From: Bacteroidota bacterium
GTDB taxonomy: Bacteria; Bacteroidota; Rhodothermia; Rhodothermales; Rubricoccaceae
Length of the DNA: 11,731 nucleotides
Direction: 5' to 3'
NCBI GenBank assembly: GCA_022564455.1
Contig: JADFLK010000023.1
Location: 1-11,731 of the forward strand
Shown: positions 1 through 6,175 of the stretch, in pieces
How the letters are laid out: each line of letters begins with the position of its first letter
Numbering within the stretch: position 1 is the first letter of the stretch
The notes under the pieces: model-generated
Seen by the model: only the letters and a program-made list of their open reading frames with translations
Told to the model about the DNA's origin: nothing
The model's database searches: none
Made by a program: the position numbers and the translations under genes

Positions 1-340
1 ACGCGAGAGTGTCGGCAACCAAGCTGAGGCTTGGTGGTCGCTTGACAGTGGCGCGATAGCGTCCGGACGCATTTCTCTGCAAGTCACGTCGCGAGCGGAT
101 GAGACTGCAAAGTCCGCCGGGACGGAGCTAGAGTTGGTCTCCACTGAGGAAGCGACACCAGAGAACCGCTGCCGAGCCGCGTACGTCAAAGCGCAGATCG
201 CATTGGAAGCGCGTCGGTTGCAGGAAAGGGTCGGCGAGGAGCTGACCGCCCCCTGTATCTGCACGCCGTTCGGCGGGGCAGGAGCGTACGCGAGACTCGC
301 CAATACCACAGCGTTGAGAGCAGTCAGCTTGGCCACGTAG
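1..340 (+). CDS. Unrecognised partial ORF at left edge (3' part)
   Basis: This frame (codons starting at position 2) is open from the left edge to a TAG at 338-340, giving about 112 residues with no start inside the window except a TTG at 134. I do not recognise it. It is rich in Glu, Ala and Arg and includes stretches such as ELELVSTEEATPE and ALEARRLQERVGEE, which look like soluble alpha-helical protein. By eye its codons show more purine-first (RNY) bias than the opposing peptidase frame does here. The real foreign coding may end near 230-250, with the remaining residues to the TAG read antisense through the peptidase gene. It could instead be a chance antisense frame. Confidence 0.33.
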   Translation, partial: RESVGNQAEAWWSLDSGAIASGRISLQVTSRADETAKSAGTELELVSTEEATPENRCRAAYVKAQIALEARRLQERVGEELTAPCICTPFGGAGAYARLANTTALRAVSLAT

Positions 341-1404
341 TCGAAGTCGACGTATTCAACGGTGTCGCCAAAGTGACGCCCGTTCTCGACGCGAATGTTC
401 TGATGCTGCCGATCGTAATGCTCGTGCGTCTCCATGATTCGTACTGCCGGAAAACCTGCTGACGAGAACGGACTGTGGTGCCCGCCGCGCCCGAACCGGT
501 CCAGCCGGTAGATCATCATGATGTCGAGGTTGCGGATGTATTCGTCGGAGATGCGGTCGACGTACCGGCCCAGATTACGCGCCGGACTGTCGATCTCACC
601 GCCCGTGAACCGCCTGGTTCTTGCCTCGCGCTCGGTTTCGACGTCGCGCGTTCCCTCGGAAAAAACACGCGCCGACGTGTTGTCGCATACGCCGTCGATC
701 CCACAGACGTTGCCGATCATATCGTTATTGAGCACCGCCTCGATTCGCCAGCCCTCAGCTCGGGCCGCCTCGGCCATGTGCTTGCCACCGAACAAACCTT
801 GCTCTTCACCCGACAGGCCGGCGTAGACGACGGTTGCGGCGAACTCGTAGCTCGATAGAACCCGTGCTGCTTCGAGTACGCCGGCCATTCCCGACGCGTT
901 GTCGTTGGCTCCCGGTGCGTCCGACGTGAAATCCATGATGTCTGAGGCGCGGCTGTCGATGTCGCCGCTCATGATGACGTACCGGTTCGGATCGCTGACG
1001 CCGCGTTGAATGGCGAGAACGTTGACCACCACCGTTGAATCCGGGATCCGGCGCTCGCCGCTGACGATGGACCGCTGCTCCACGATCTCCAAACATCCAC
1101 CGCATGCCGTACTAATACGTTCGAACTCGGCTCGTATCCACCGCCGTGCTGCACCGATGCCTCGCGTTTGGGAAACGGTGTCCGACAGCGTATGCCGCGT
1201 GCCGAATCCGGCCAGGGTGCGGATGTCGGCCTCGATGCGGGCCGCCCTGACGGCCGCCGCTATTGCATGCAGCTCAGCAACCTCCGACGGAGGCGCGTAC
1301 CCCTCGATGAGCGAGTCAGGCCACGCCGGCGACTGGGCAAAGACAGACGAGAAGGAAAGAAGCACCGTGACGGCGACCAAGCGTCGGATTGCAGAACCTG
1401 GCAT
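1..1404 (-). CDS. Secreted M28-family zinc metallopeptidase (3' end outside window or lost)
   Basis: This is a predicted exported zinc exopeptidase of the M28 aminopeptidase class. The ATG is at 1404-1402; an in-frame stop 30 nt upstream and a signal peptide at residues 1-23 (hydrophobic VAVTVLLSFSSVFA, then Q) fix the start. Family motifs are in order: MSGDIDSR (145-152), PGANDNASG with ligand D168 (164-172), SGEEQG with catalytic E200 and ligand E201, NNDMIG with D228, and RGGHHSPF with H309/H310. The first zinc ligand, normally His in the GHxDS motif, is Asp148 here. Recognisable family sequence continues to about residue 393 (position ~230). The remaining 75 codons are open but lack the expected C-terminal module. 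It lies 52 nt downstream of cbpM on the same strand, so co-transcription is possible. Family assignment is firm; the C-terminus is not. Confidence 0.85.
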   Translation of the reverse strand, partial: MPGSAIRRLVAVTVLLSFSSVFAQSPAWPDSLIEGYAPPSEVAELHAIAAAVRAARIEADIRTLAGFGTRHTLSDTVSQTRGIGAARRWIRAEFERISTACGGCLEIVEQRSIVSGERRIPDSTVVVNVLAIQRGVSDPNRYVIMSGDIDSRASDIMDFTSDAPGANDNASGMAGVLEAARVLSSYEFAATVVYAGLSGEEQGLFGGKHMAEAARAEGWRIEAVLNNDMIGNVCGIDGVCDNTSARVFSEGTRDVETEREARTRRFTGGEIDSPARNLGRYVDRISDEYIRNLDIMMIYRLDRFGRGGHHSPFSSAGFPAVRIMETHEHYDRQHQNIRVENGRHFGDTVEYVDFDYVAKLTALNAVVLASLAYAPAPPNGVQIQGAVSSSPTLSCNRRASNAICALTYAARQRFSGVASSVETNSSSVPADFAVSSARDVTCREMRPDAIAPLSSDHQASAWLPTLSR

Positions 1405-1456
1405 AAAATCGAGGGCAAGGGCATACGATACTCAGAACCTACTCATGCCCCGGAGA

Positions 1457-1765
1457 TCACGACCGATCCAGAACCTCAACGCGCGAGCGGAGCCGTTCGA
1501 TCTCTTCCATCAGATCCAGGACCAGTGCAACGCCTGCGAGGTTAATGTCCAGATCCCGCTGCAGCCTCACGGTTCGTTGAACGACTTGAATAGTGACGGC
1601 TGAGAATCGCCAGTTTGCTTGAGCACGGCCTGCAGGTTTCAGAATGCCTTCGTCGACAAACTCTACGATTCTCACGGCGTCCAGCGAGCACACACGACAC
1701 AACTCACGAAGTGAGAGATCGTGTTGCTCGTCCAGGATGTCTCCGGTCAGCAAGTCTTCCTTCAT
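1457..1765 (-). CDS. cbpM: Chaperone modulator CbpM (MerR-like HTH)
   Basis: A protein of 102 residues, the usual CbpM length. Known CbpM proteins bind the J domain of CbpA and inhibit its co-chaperone and DNA-binding activity. Residues 18-45 (LSLRELCRVCSLDAVRIVEF, then VDEGIL) form a MerR-type helix-turn-helix. NWRF with the following segment resembles the MerR wing, and residues 60-100 form amphipathic helices ending in a coiled-coil-like EEIERLRSRVEVL. The start ATG is 6 nt after the cbpA stop, so the pair is almost certainly co-transcribed and probably translationally coupled. No Shine-Dalgarno is seen. A stand-alone MerR regulator is unlikely given the gene pairing. Confidence 0.85.
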   Translation of the reverse strand: MKEDLLTGDILDEQHDLSLRELCRVCSLDAVRIVEFVDEGILKPAGRAQANWRFSAVTIQVVQRTVRLQRDLDINLAGVALVLDLMEEIERLRSRVEVLDRS

Positions 1766-1771
1766 GACGGA

Positions 1772-2722
1772 CTATACCCCAAGTTTGCTGCGAGGATTAA
1801 ACGCCAACTCCGATTCCATCTTTCGGTAGAGTTCTTTTGCGGAGTCGTTCGTCGCCGGCGGCAAGGTTATCTCAGGCACCACGTAAATGTCTCCGGGTGG
1901 AGTTCCCGGTATGCCCAGGCCCTTTAGCCGCAACTTGCGCCCTGTCGGTGTTCCGGCTGGAATGCTGAGATCCACCAGGCCTCCCGGCGTAGGCACCTGG
2001 ACGGTCGCGCCCAGCGCAGCCTCCCACGGCGCAATCGGAAGGTCGAGGTAGAGGTCACGACCGTCGATCTGGTAGAGACGGTGGGGGTTGAAAGCGATCT
2101 CGAGGTAAAGATCTCCAGGCTCTCCACCGCCCATGCCCGGCATACCCTGGCCTGCCAGCCGAATTTCCTGGCCTTTCTTGAGACCCTTCGGAATCCTGAC
2201 CTTCAGCGTATGCTCTTTGTACACCAGCCGGCCGCCGGAATCCCACTCCGGGTTTCTCAGCGTGATGGTTCGTGTTGCACCCTCGTACGCATCTTCGAGG
2301 TCTATGAGCACTTTGGCGTGGTGGTCTTCACCGCGCGCTTGGACCCGAGTCCGTCTTTGCCCTGGGCGTGTTGCGCCCATCCGCTGCCCGAAAAGCGCCT
2401 CAAAGAAATCGCTGTACGCCGATGCTCCCTCGCCGTTGAAACCTCCACCGCGGAACTCAAATCCGGCGTCCCAATCCGGCGGTGGCGAAAAATTCTGGCC
2501 GCTCTTCCAACTCGCGCCCAGCTTGTCGTACGCCGCCCGTTTGTCTGGATCGCTGAGCACGTCGTGGGCTTCCCCAATTTCCTTGAAGCGAGCTTCCGCA
2601 TCAGGCTCTTTGCTCACGTCCGGATGGTATTTCCGCGCGAGCTTTCGGTAGGCACGCTTGACCTCGTCTTGCGTCGCGTCCTTTTCGACGCCTATTACCT
2701 GGTAGTAGTCCTTAAAGTCCAT
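1772..2722 (-). CDS. cbpA: CbpA-type J-domain co-chaperone (DnaJ class, no zinc finger)
   Basis: Cytoplasmic Hsp40 that stimulates DnaK ATPase and delivers unfolded clients; E. coli CbpA also binds curved DNA. It has 316 residues, typical for CbpA. The J domain spans residues 4-68 with HPD at 33-35 (KYHPDVS). It is followed by a Gly/Phe-rich linker (about 78-105, with FEFRGGGFNGEG). Two beta-barrel client-binding domains follow, containing RIPKGLKKGQEIRLAGQG, GDLYLEI, VPTPGG and PAGTPTGRKLRLKG. The CxxCxGxG zinc repeats of true DnaJ are absent. I chose the ATG at 2722 because the J domain starts directly there (MDFKDYY). An in-frame upstream ATG at 2815 would add 31 unconserved residues and overlap the divergent gene. 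It is the first gene of the cbpA-cbpM unit. Confidence 0.93.
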   Translation of the reverse strand: MDFKDYYQVIGVEKDATQDEVKRAYRKLARKYHPDVSKEPDAEARFKEIGEAHDVLSDPDKRAAYDKLGASWKSGQNFSPPPDWDAGFEFRGGGFNGEGASAYSDFFEALFGQRMGATRPGQRRTRVQARGEDHHAKVLIDLEDAYEGATRTITLRNPEWDSGGRLVYKEHTLKVRIPKGLKKGQEIRLAGQGMPGMGGGEPGDLYLEIAFNPHRLYQIDGRDLYLDLPIAPWEAALGATVQVPTPGGLVDLSIPAGTPTGRKLRLKGLGIPGTPPGDIYVVPEITLPPATNDSAKELYRKMESELAFNPRSKLGV

Positions 2723-2772
2723 GCCCGGTCGATGCGGAAGGATGGGGTTTGGATTGGCGAGAACATTCTCTG

Positions 2773-3363
2773 ATGAAGAAAGGTACCGATGAACCAGATC
2801 GCAACGTGCCGCCAATCGCCATGCCCGACTTCGCCCGCGCCTTCCTCGACCTCTCCCGCACCTACCTGAAGGGCGACTACATGCCGCGGATCGAAAAAGC
2901 CGTGGCCATGCTTTCCGAGGATGACTTCTGGTGGCGGCCCAACGAGGCCTCCAACAGCGCGGGCAACCTGGTGCTGCACCTCGCCGGAAACGTTCGGCAG
3001 TGGATCGTCCACGGCCTCGGCGGAGCGGCGGATATCCGCGAACGCGAGAAGGAGTTTGCTGCGAAGGGTGGCGTCTCCAAAGTGGGTGCGTTAGCTAAGT
3101 TGCACGCTTCCGTGGACGATGCTTGCGCCGTGCTCGGAAAAATGGACGAAGAAGGGCTGGTGGCCTCGTACACCCCACAGGCATACGAGGTGACGGGGCT
3201 GGAAGCCATCTACCATGTGGTGGAGCACTTCGGCATGCACACTGGGCAGATCATCTGGATCGCCAAAGCCCGGTCGGGCGAGGGGCTTGGTTTCTACGCC
3301 GAGAAGGCCGGCGGCCTCGCCAAACTGAAGTGGACGCCTACACCAGATGGGCCAGCTTCGTAA
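2773..3363 (+). CDS. DinB superfamily protein, DUF1572 type
   Basis: A four-helix-bundle, probably metal-binding cytoplasmic protein of the DinB/YfiT superfamily (DUF1572 branch). Members include thiol-dependent transferases and hydrolases, but the substrate here is unknown. Visible signatures are DDFWWRPNEASNS, GNLVLHLAGNVRQWI with the first His ligand, and YHVVEHFGMHTGQI with the paired His residues of the metal site, ending in KWTPTPDG. The start is uncertain. ATG 2773 gives 196 residues, while ATG 2821 (MPDFARAF) gives 180 and is where family similarity begins. A TTG at 2749 is also in frame. The gene is divergent from cbpA, leaving only about 50-100 nt for both promoters. A very large palindrome follows 22 nt after the stop. 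Confidence 0.85.
   Translation: MKKGTDEPDRNVPPIAMPDFARAFLDLSRTYLKGDYMPRIEKAVAMLSEDDFWWRPNEASNSAGNLVLHLAGNVRQWIVHGLGGAADIREREKEFAAKGGVSKVGALAKLHASVDDACAVLGKMDEEGLVASYTPQAYEVTGLEAIYHVVEHFGMHTGQIIWIAKARSGEGLGFYAEKAGGLAKLKWTPTPDGPAS
2778..2804 (-). promoter_or_regulatory. Possible Bacteroidota-type promoter for cbpA
   Basis: On the minus strand TACCTTTC (2785-2778) matches 7 of 8 positions of the Bacteroidota -7 consensus TAnnTTTG. A TTG lies 16 nt upstream (2804-2802), slightly closer than the usual spacing. It sits about 55 nt before the cbpA ATG. This is suggestive only, because short A/T motifs occur by chance. If used, it overlaps the 5' end of the divergent DinB gene. Confidence 0.2.
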
Positions 3364-3382
3364 GTAGTGTGGGCAGTTCACC

Positions 3383-3434
3383 CATTGCGTAAAAAGGCGC
3401 AGCGTAATTTTACGCAGCGCATTTTTACGCAGTG
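3383..3434. repeat. Long near-perfect palindrome (52-nt dyad) after the DinB gene
   Basis: The core at 3386-3431 is a 46-nt inverted repeat centred at 3408/3409. Twenty of 23 positions pair: TGCGTAAAAA against TTTTTACGCA, GCGC against GCGC, and GCGTAA against TTACGC. The non-pairs are 3396/3421, 3401/3416 and the centre. C3383-G3434, A3384-T3433 and a T-G wobble at 3385/3432 extend it. The hexamer GCGTAA occurs four times, twice in each orientation. It may be a transcription terminator for the DinB gene, a REP-like element or a site for a dimeric or tetrameric protein. Confidence 0.8.
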
Positions 3435-3470
3435 AAATGTGCCAATCCAAGCGTTATTGTAGAGCAACCC

Positions 3471-3514
3471 CACAATCTGGCGTGGACGCCCACACCGGTG
3501 GGGCAACATCGTAA
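3471..3514 (+). pseudogene. Probable remnant of a second DUF1572 gene end
   Basis: The stretch at 3483-3514 resembles the 3' end of the upstream DinB/DUF1572 gene (3331-3363): about 27 of 33 aligned positions match with one gap. Differences in the first part fall at third codon positions (CCT/CCC, CCA/CCG). Translated, it reads HNLAWTPTPVG beside AKLKWTPTPDG of the intact gene. No longer reading frame is retained. It could be the residue of a decayed tandem duplicate or a recombination scar. A chance match is less likely but possible. Confidence 0.4.
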
Positions 3515-3540
3515 GCCTCACACCTCATCTTTTTGCTTCC

Positions 3541-3780
3541 ATGCTCGAACTCCGACCAAACTGCGAGTGCTGCAACTGCGACCTCCCGCCGGACTCCGTG
3601 GAGGCGATGATCTGCTCGTTCGAGTGTACATTTTGCCGTTCCTGTGTTGAGGAACCCCTCGATTATACATGCCCGAACTGTGGAGGTTGTTTCGTTCCTC
3701 GGCCAATCCTACTCGCAAAGTATCCACCGTCGTCCGTTCGTGTGTTCAAACCGGATGACTGTGTGGCCCTGACTATTTAG
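3541..3780 (+). CDS. DUF1272 zinc-ribbon-like small protein
   Basis: A 79-residue protein with the DUF1272 signature: MLELRPNCECC at the start, LPPDSVEAMICSFECTFC in the middle, then the knuckles CRSC and CPNCGG. Eleven cysteines in CxCC, CxxC and CPNC arrangements indicate structural zinc. The function of DUF1272 proteins is unknown. The C-terminal 20 residues are an extension of no recognised type. The ATG is exactly where family members start, and no Shine-Dalgarno is present. It is 177 nt from the preceding gene and separated from it by the palindrome and the gene remnant, so it probably has its own transcript. Confidence 0.85.
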   Translation: MLELRPNCECCNCDLPPDSVEAMICSFECTFCRSCVEEPLDYTCPNCGGCFVPRPILLAKYPPSSVRVFKPDDCVALTI

Positions 3781-3831
3781 ACAACATTCGTCCTGAAAAC
3801 GGGCGATTGAAATCCTCTGGTTCGGACCTGA

Positions 3832-3864
3832 TTGTGATGTACTCACGTACTCCGGTAGCTTTTG
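3832..3864 (+). promoter_or_regulatory. Possible Bacteroidota-type promoter for the MBL-fold gene
   Basis: TAGCTTTT at 3856-3863 matches 7 of 8 positions of TAnnTTTG, with the G one base late. ATTG at 3831-3834 lies 21 nt upstream, an acceptable spacing for the -33 element. It is 74 nt before the start codon. This is weak evidence from a short degenerate motif. Confidence 0.25.
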
Positions 3865-3937
3865 AATTCCGAACAAAACGAAACAACGACAGTTTCTACG
3901 TTGATCAGCTTTCCTCTTCCCCTAACCGCCAAACGAA

Positions 3938-4849
3938 ATGAAAACGACCTCCCTGCTATCTACCATCCTCGCCGCTCTGGTGCTGGCTGCGCCGGTACTT
4001 GCTCAGCAAGACTTCAGCGAAGTCGAGATCGAGACCATTCCGGTCTCAGACGGCATTTACATGTTGATGGGGGGCTCCGGTGGCAACATCGGTCTATCCG
4101 TTGGCGACGACGGTAATTTCCTCGTAGACGATCAATATGGGCCACTCTCTGAGAAAATCCTGGCGGCCGTAGCCGAACAGAGCGACGCGCCCATTGAGTT
4201 TGTAGTCAACACGCACTGGCACCCAGACCATGCAGAGGGGAACGAGAACATGGGCGCAATGGGCGCCGTGCTCGTAGCGCACGAGAACGTTCGGGAGCGG
4301 ATGAGCACCACGCAGTTCATTCAGGCATTCGGGATGGAGGTGCCTCCATCGCCGGCCGGCGCCCTTCCCGTCATCACGTTTGATGACGGGGTCACGCTCC
4401 ACTGGAACGGCGACGAGATTCGCATTTTCCACGTCGCCCCTGCCCACACCGATGGTGACGCTGTGATTCACTTCGTAAACGCCGACGTCATCCACACCGG
4501 CGACATCTACTTTAACGGCCTCTATCCTTTTATCGATGTCGGCACAGGTGGCCGCTTCGACGGCATGATCGCGGCGACGGACGCCATTCTTGAGATCGCA
4601 GGAGAGAACACGAAGATCATTCCTGGACACGGCCCGCTCTCCGACCGTGCGCAGCTTCAGGCCTACCGTGACATGCTGGTTACGGTCCGCGACCGTATTT
4701 CCGAGATGGTAGAGAAAGGGATGGACCGTGACGCTGTCGTGGCCGCCGCACCAACGAGCGACCTCGATGCGGCATGGGGCGGAGGTTTTCTCGAGCCTGA
4801 CATGTGGGTTGGTATTGCCTACGATGCTCTGACAGCCGACTCGCACTAA
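3938..4849 (+). CDS. Exported metallo-beta-lactamase-fold hydrolase
   Basis: A predicted periplasmic or secreted binuclear zinc hydrolase of 303 residues. The signal peptide is at residues 1-22 (KTT, then hydrophobic LLSTILAALVLAAPVLAQ). Metal ligands are visible: THWHPDH (H93, H95, D97, H98), H170 in PAHTDGD, bridging D189 in HTGD and H231 in PGHGPL. The motif set fits subclass-B3-like and related MBL-fold enzymes; substrates in this group range from beta-lactams and lactones to thioesters. With no substrate-defining residue seen, antibiotic resistance should not be assumed. The start is set by the signal peptide, and the upstream sequence is A-rich without a Shine-Dalgarno. It is followed after 37 nt by the OB-fold-like gene, so the two may be co-transcribed. 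Confidence 0.88.
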   Translation: MKTTSLLSTILAALVLAAPVLAQQDFSEVEIETIPVSDGIYMLMGGSGGNIGLSVGDDGNFLVDDQYGPLSEKILAAVAEQSDAPIEFVVNTHWHPDHAEGNENMGAMGAVLVAHENVRERMSTTQFIQAFGMEVPPSPAGALPVITFDDGVTLHWNGDEIRIFHVAPAHTDGDAVIHFVNADVIHTGDIYFNGLYPFIDVGTGGRFDGMIAATDAILEIAGENTKIIPGHGPLSDRAQLQAYRDMLVTVRDRISEMVEKGMDRDAVVAAAPTSDLDAAWGGGFLEPDMWVGIAYDALTADSH

Positions 4850-4886
4850 CACTCTTCGTAGAGAGGCGCGCTGCACCTCAGTACTG

Positions 4887-5462
4887 ATGACATCCTCCGG
4901 CCGAAAGCGTTCTGTTCGCAACATTGTCCTTGCCATCATTCTGGTGGGAGTTACGATCATTCTGATGTTTACCCGTCTCGGCTCGCTTTTCGGCGGCGAA
5001 GCACCTGATCCAGCTCCGCTTGATGACTACGTTGCACCGGCCGATCCGTCACCGCCTGCTGCTGCAAGCGAGACACCGGATTCAACGCCACAGCCCCCTG
5101 CTCCCGACACAGCGCCAGAGCCTGAGACGACCGACATGACGTTTACTGAGTTTTCAGTGCAGTATGGGCTTCTCCGTGAGAACTTTCGAGCGCGAGACAG
5201 CCTGACGGCGCTACTTGTCGGCAAGCGAGTGGTATGGGAGGGCCACCTTCGTAACGTGACTCGGTACACCAGTTCGTTTTACGTCACCGTTTGGCCGTCA
5301 ACCAGTTACGGCGGCACAACAGCTTCCGTAACGTTCGGCCACGCATTTGAGGACGTGTTGTATGCGCTTAGCGCGGAGGACAGGATTCGGTTTGAGGGGG
5401 TGGTCAAACGTGCCGGCGGCTCGATCGGCATAGATGGGATGGCTATCGAGCGGATTGAGTGA
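4887..5462 (+). CDS. Membrane-anchored protein with OB-fold-like C-terminal domain
   Basis: A 191-residue protein I cannot name. The N-terminus is short and basic (SGRKRSVR), followed by one transmembrane helix (about 13-29, IVLAIILVGVTIILMF). A Pro/Ala/Asp/Glu-rich flexible linker spans about 38-82. The C-terminal domain of about 105 residues has alternating beta-strand segments: GKRVVWEGHL, SSFYVTVW, TASVTFGHA, DRIRFEGVV and IGIDGMAIERI. That pattern resembles OB-fold domains of the tRNA_anti-like type. By positive-inside logic the domain lies on the outer face of the cytoplasmic membrane. The assignment rests on pattern rather than on diagnostic residues. Confidence 0.75.
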   Translation: MTSSGRKRSVRNIVLAIILVGVTIILMFTRLGSLFGGEAPDPAPLDDYVAPADPSPPAAASETPDSTPQPPAPDTAPEPETTDMTFTEFSVQYGLLRENFRARDSLTALLVGKRVVWEGHLRNVTRYTSSFYVTVWPSTSYGGTTASVTFGHAFEDVLYALSAEDRIRFEGVVKRAGGSIGIDGMAIERIE

Positions 5463-5511
5463 GCCGGGATGAGCGGGGTGCGAATTTGTGAACCCAGACT
5501 GTACACCAAAC

Positions 5512-5748
5512 ATGCCCATCGAACTGCCGGCCGAAACAACCAAGTGCCTGATCGCCGACATCAAGTTGTATTTCCTTGAGCACCGGAACGAGGAGATCGG
5601 CGACCTGCAAGCCGGGTTCCTGCTGGAGTTCTGCCTGAAGGAGATCGGACCGGCCATCTACAATCAGGGCGTCCGTGATGCGCAGACGTACCTGAGTCGA
5701 CTCGTGGACGATCTGGATTCGGTGGTGTTTGCGGTGGAGCCGAACTAG
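5512..5748 (+). CDS. DUF2164 family small protein
   Basis: A 78-residue cytoplasmic protein matching DUF2164, whose function is unknown. Conserved features include MPIELPAET, IKLYFLEHRNEEIGDLQAG, FCLKEIGPAIYNQGVRDAQ and a C-terminal LVDDLDS. It is predicted to be mainly alpha-helical. The ATG at 5512 is chosen because family members begin at this MPI; a GTG at 5488 would add eight residues. It starts 49 nt after the OB-fold-like gene and is the last gene before a gene-free stretch. Confidence 0.85.
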   Translation: MPIELPAETTKCLIADIKLYFLEHRNEEIGDLQAGFLLEFCLKEIGPAIYNQGVRDAQTYLSRLVDDLDSVVFAVEPN

Positions 5749-5754
5749 ATCGAA

Positions 5755-5865
5755 TGGCTTTGTGGTTGCGAGGAGAGCAGCAACGAAATAATTTCGTGGG
5801 ATCAACGCAGTTCCACGAAATTGCTTCGCTTCGCTCGAAACGAAAGCAGTTTATGTGGCTTTGTG
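5755..5865. repeat. REP/MITE-like palindromic element with flanking 10-nt direct repeat
   Basis: TGGCTTTGTG occurs at 5755-5764 and again at 5856-5865. Between them, 5784-5799 pairs with 5813-5828 (14 Watson-Crick pairs and one wobble of 16) around a 13-nt loop. The outer arm contains GCTTCGCTTCGCTCG, a type of word seen in dispersed intergenic repeats of many bacteria. The flanking repeat has the look of a target-site duplication. One copy only is visible here, so dispersal is not shown. Confidence 0.5.
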
Positions 5866-6035
5866 CAGTTTTGACGTGCTGCGATGTCTTCACGCTGTAC
5901 GCACGGCGTTAGGCAGTCCTGCCCGTATCCTCGGCGCTGCTGCGGCCGCGATGATGTGCGCCGCAACGCCGTTCCCGGTTCAGTTCAGTCTCGGAAGCGG
6001 ATTCTTCTCGACTCGCTCTTCAAGACCGAACCTCT

Positions 6036-6157
6036 CCCCGCATTGAGTGCGGGGCCTTACCCTCCACCCCTGCTCATCGGCAGAGCCCAGGCGGGCATCC
6101 TGAGGTAAGTGCGACATCAACGTACTCTTCCCCCAGAAGCGGTAGCGACACAGCCGC
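6036..6157 (+). promoter_or_regulatory. Hairpin-rich 5' leader of the DEAD-box helicase gene
   Basis: Four perfect stems follow one another before the start codon: CCCCGCA/TGCGGGG with loop TTGAG (6036-6054), CTGC/GCAG (6070-6083), GCCC/GGGC with loop AGGC (6085-6096) and GCGG/CCGC (6139-6157). The first stem is strong and the others are short. Structured leaders are known to control some cold-shock RNA helicases, so self-regulation is a reasonable inference. The first hairpin lacks a T-run, so it is not a classical terminator. It matches no riboswitch I recognise. Confidence 0.35.
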
Positions 6158-6175
6158 GCTCCGCACCACTTCCCT

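Larger units (their letters stand above)
5749..6175. other. Gene-free interval with REP-like element and structured leader
   Basis: I see no supported protein or tRNA gene in these 427 bases; the small frames present have no recognisable sequence. The left part holds a palindromic element bounded by a 10-nt direct repeat. The middle (about 5870-6030) shows nothing I can name. The right part is a run of hairpins leading into the RNA helicase gene. Each is listed separately. Confidence 0.6.

Noticed and set aside
475..1603. Several plus-strand frames of 100-200 codons
   Set aside because: They are antisense to the M28 peptidase and cbpM, whose minus-strand frames carry complete family motifs. 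The plus frames are Arg/Ser/Thr-rich and resemble nothing.
2081..2773. A 230-codon plus-strand frame
   Set aside because: It lies antisense to cbpA, which has a full J domain and client-binding domains.
3481..3505. CCCAC/GTGGG stem at 3488-3502 as a terminator
   Set aside because: It is only five base pairs, has no T-tract and is better explained as part of the gene-end remnant.
3938..4849. Reading the MBL-fold protein as a carbapenemase or resistance gene
   Set aside because: The motifs show only the MBL fold and binuclear zinc site. No substrate-specific residues or mobile context support a resistance role.
4094..4960. A 288-codon minus-strand frame
   Set aside because: It is a shadow of the MBL-fold gene on the plus strand, where every metal ligand is present.
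5855..6108. Small plus-strand frames upstream of the helicase
   Set aside because: They begin at weak start codons, are rich in Arg/Ser/Pro, overlap hairpins and match no family I know.
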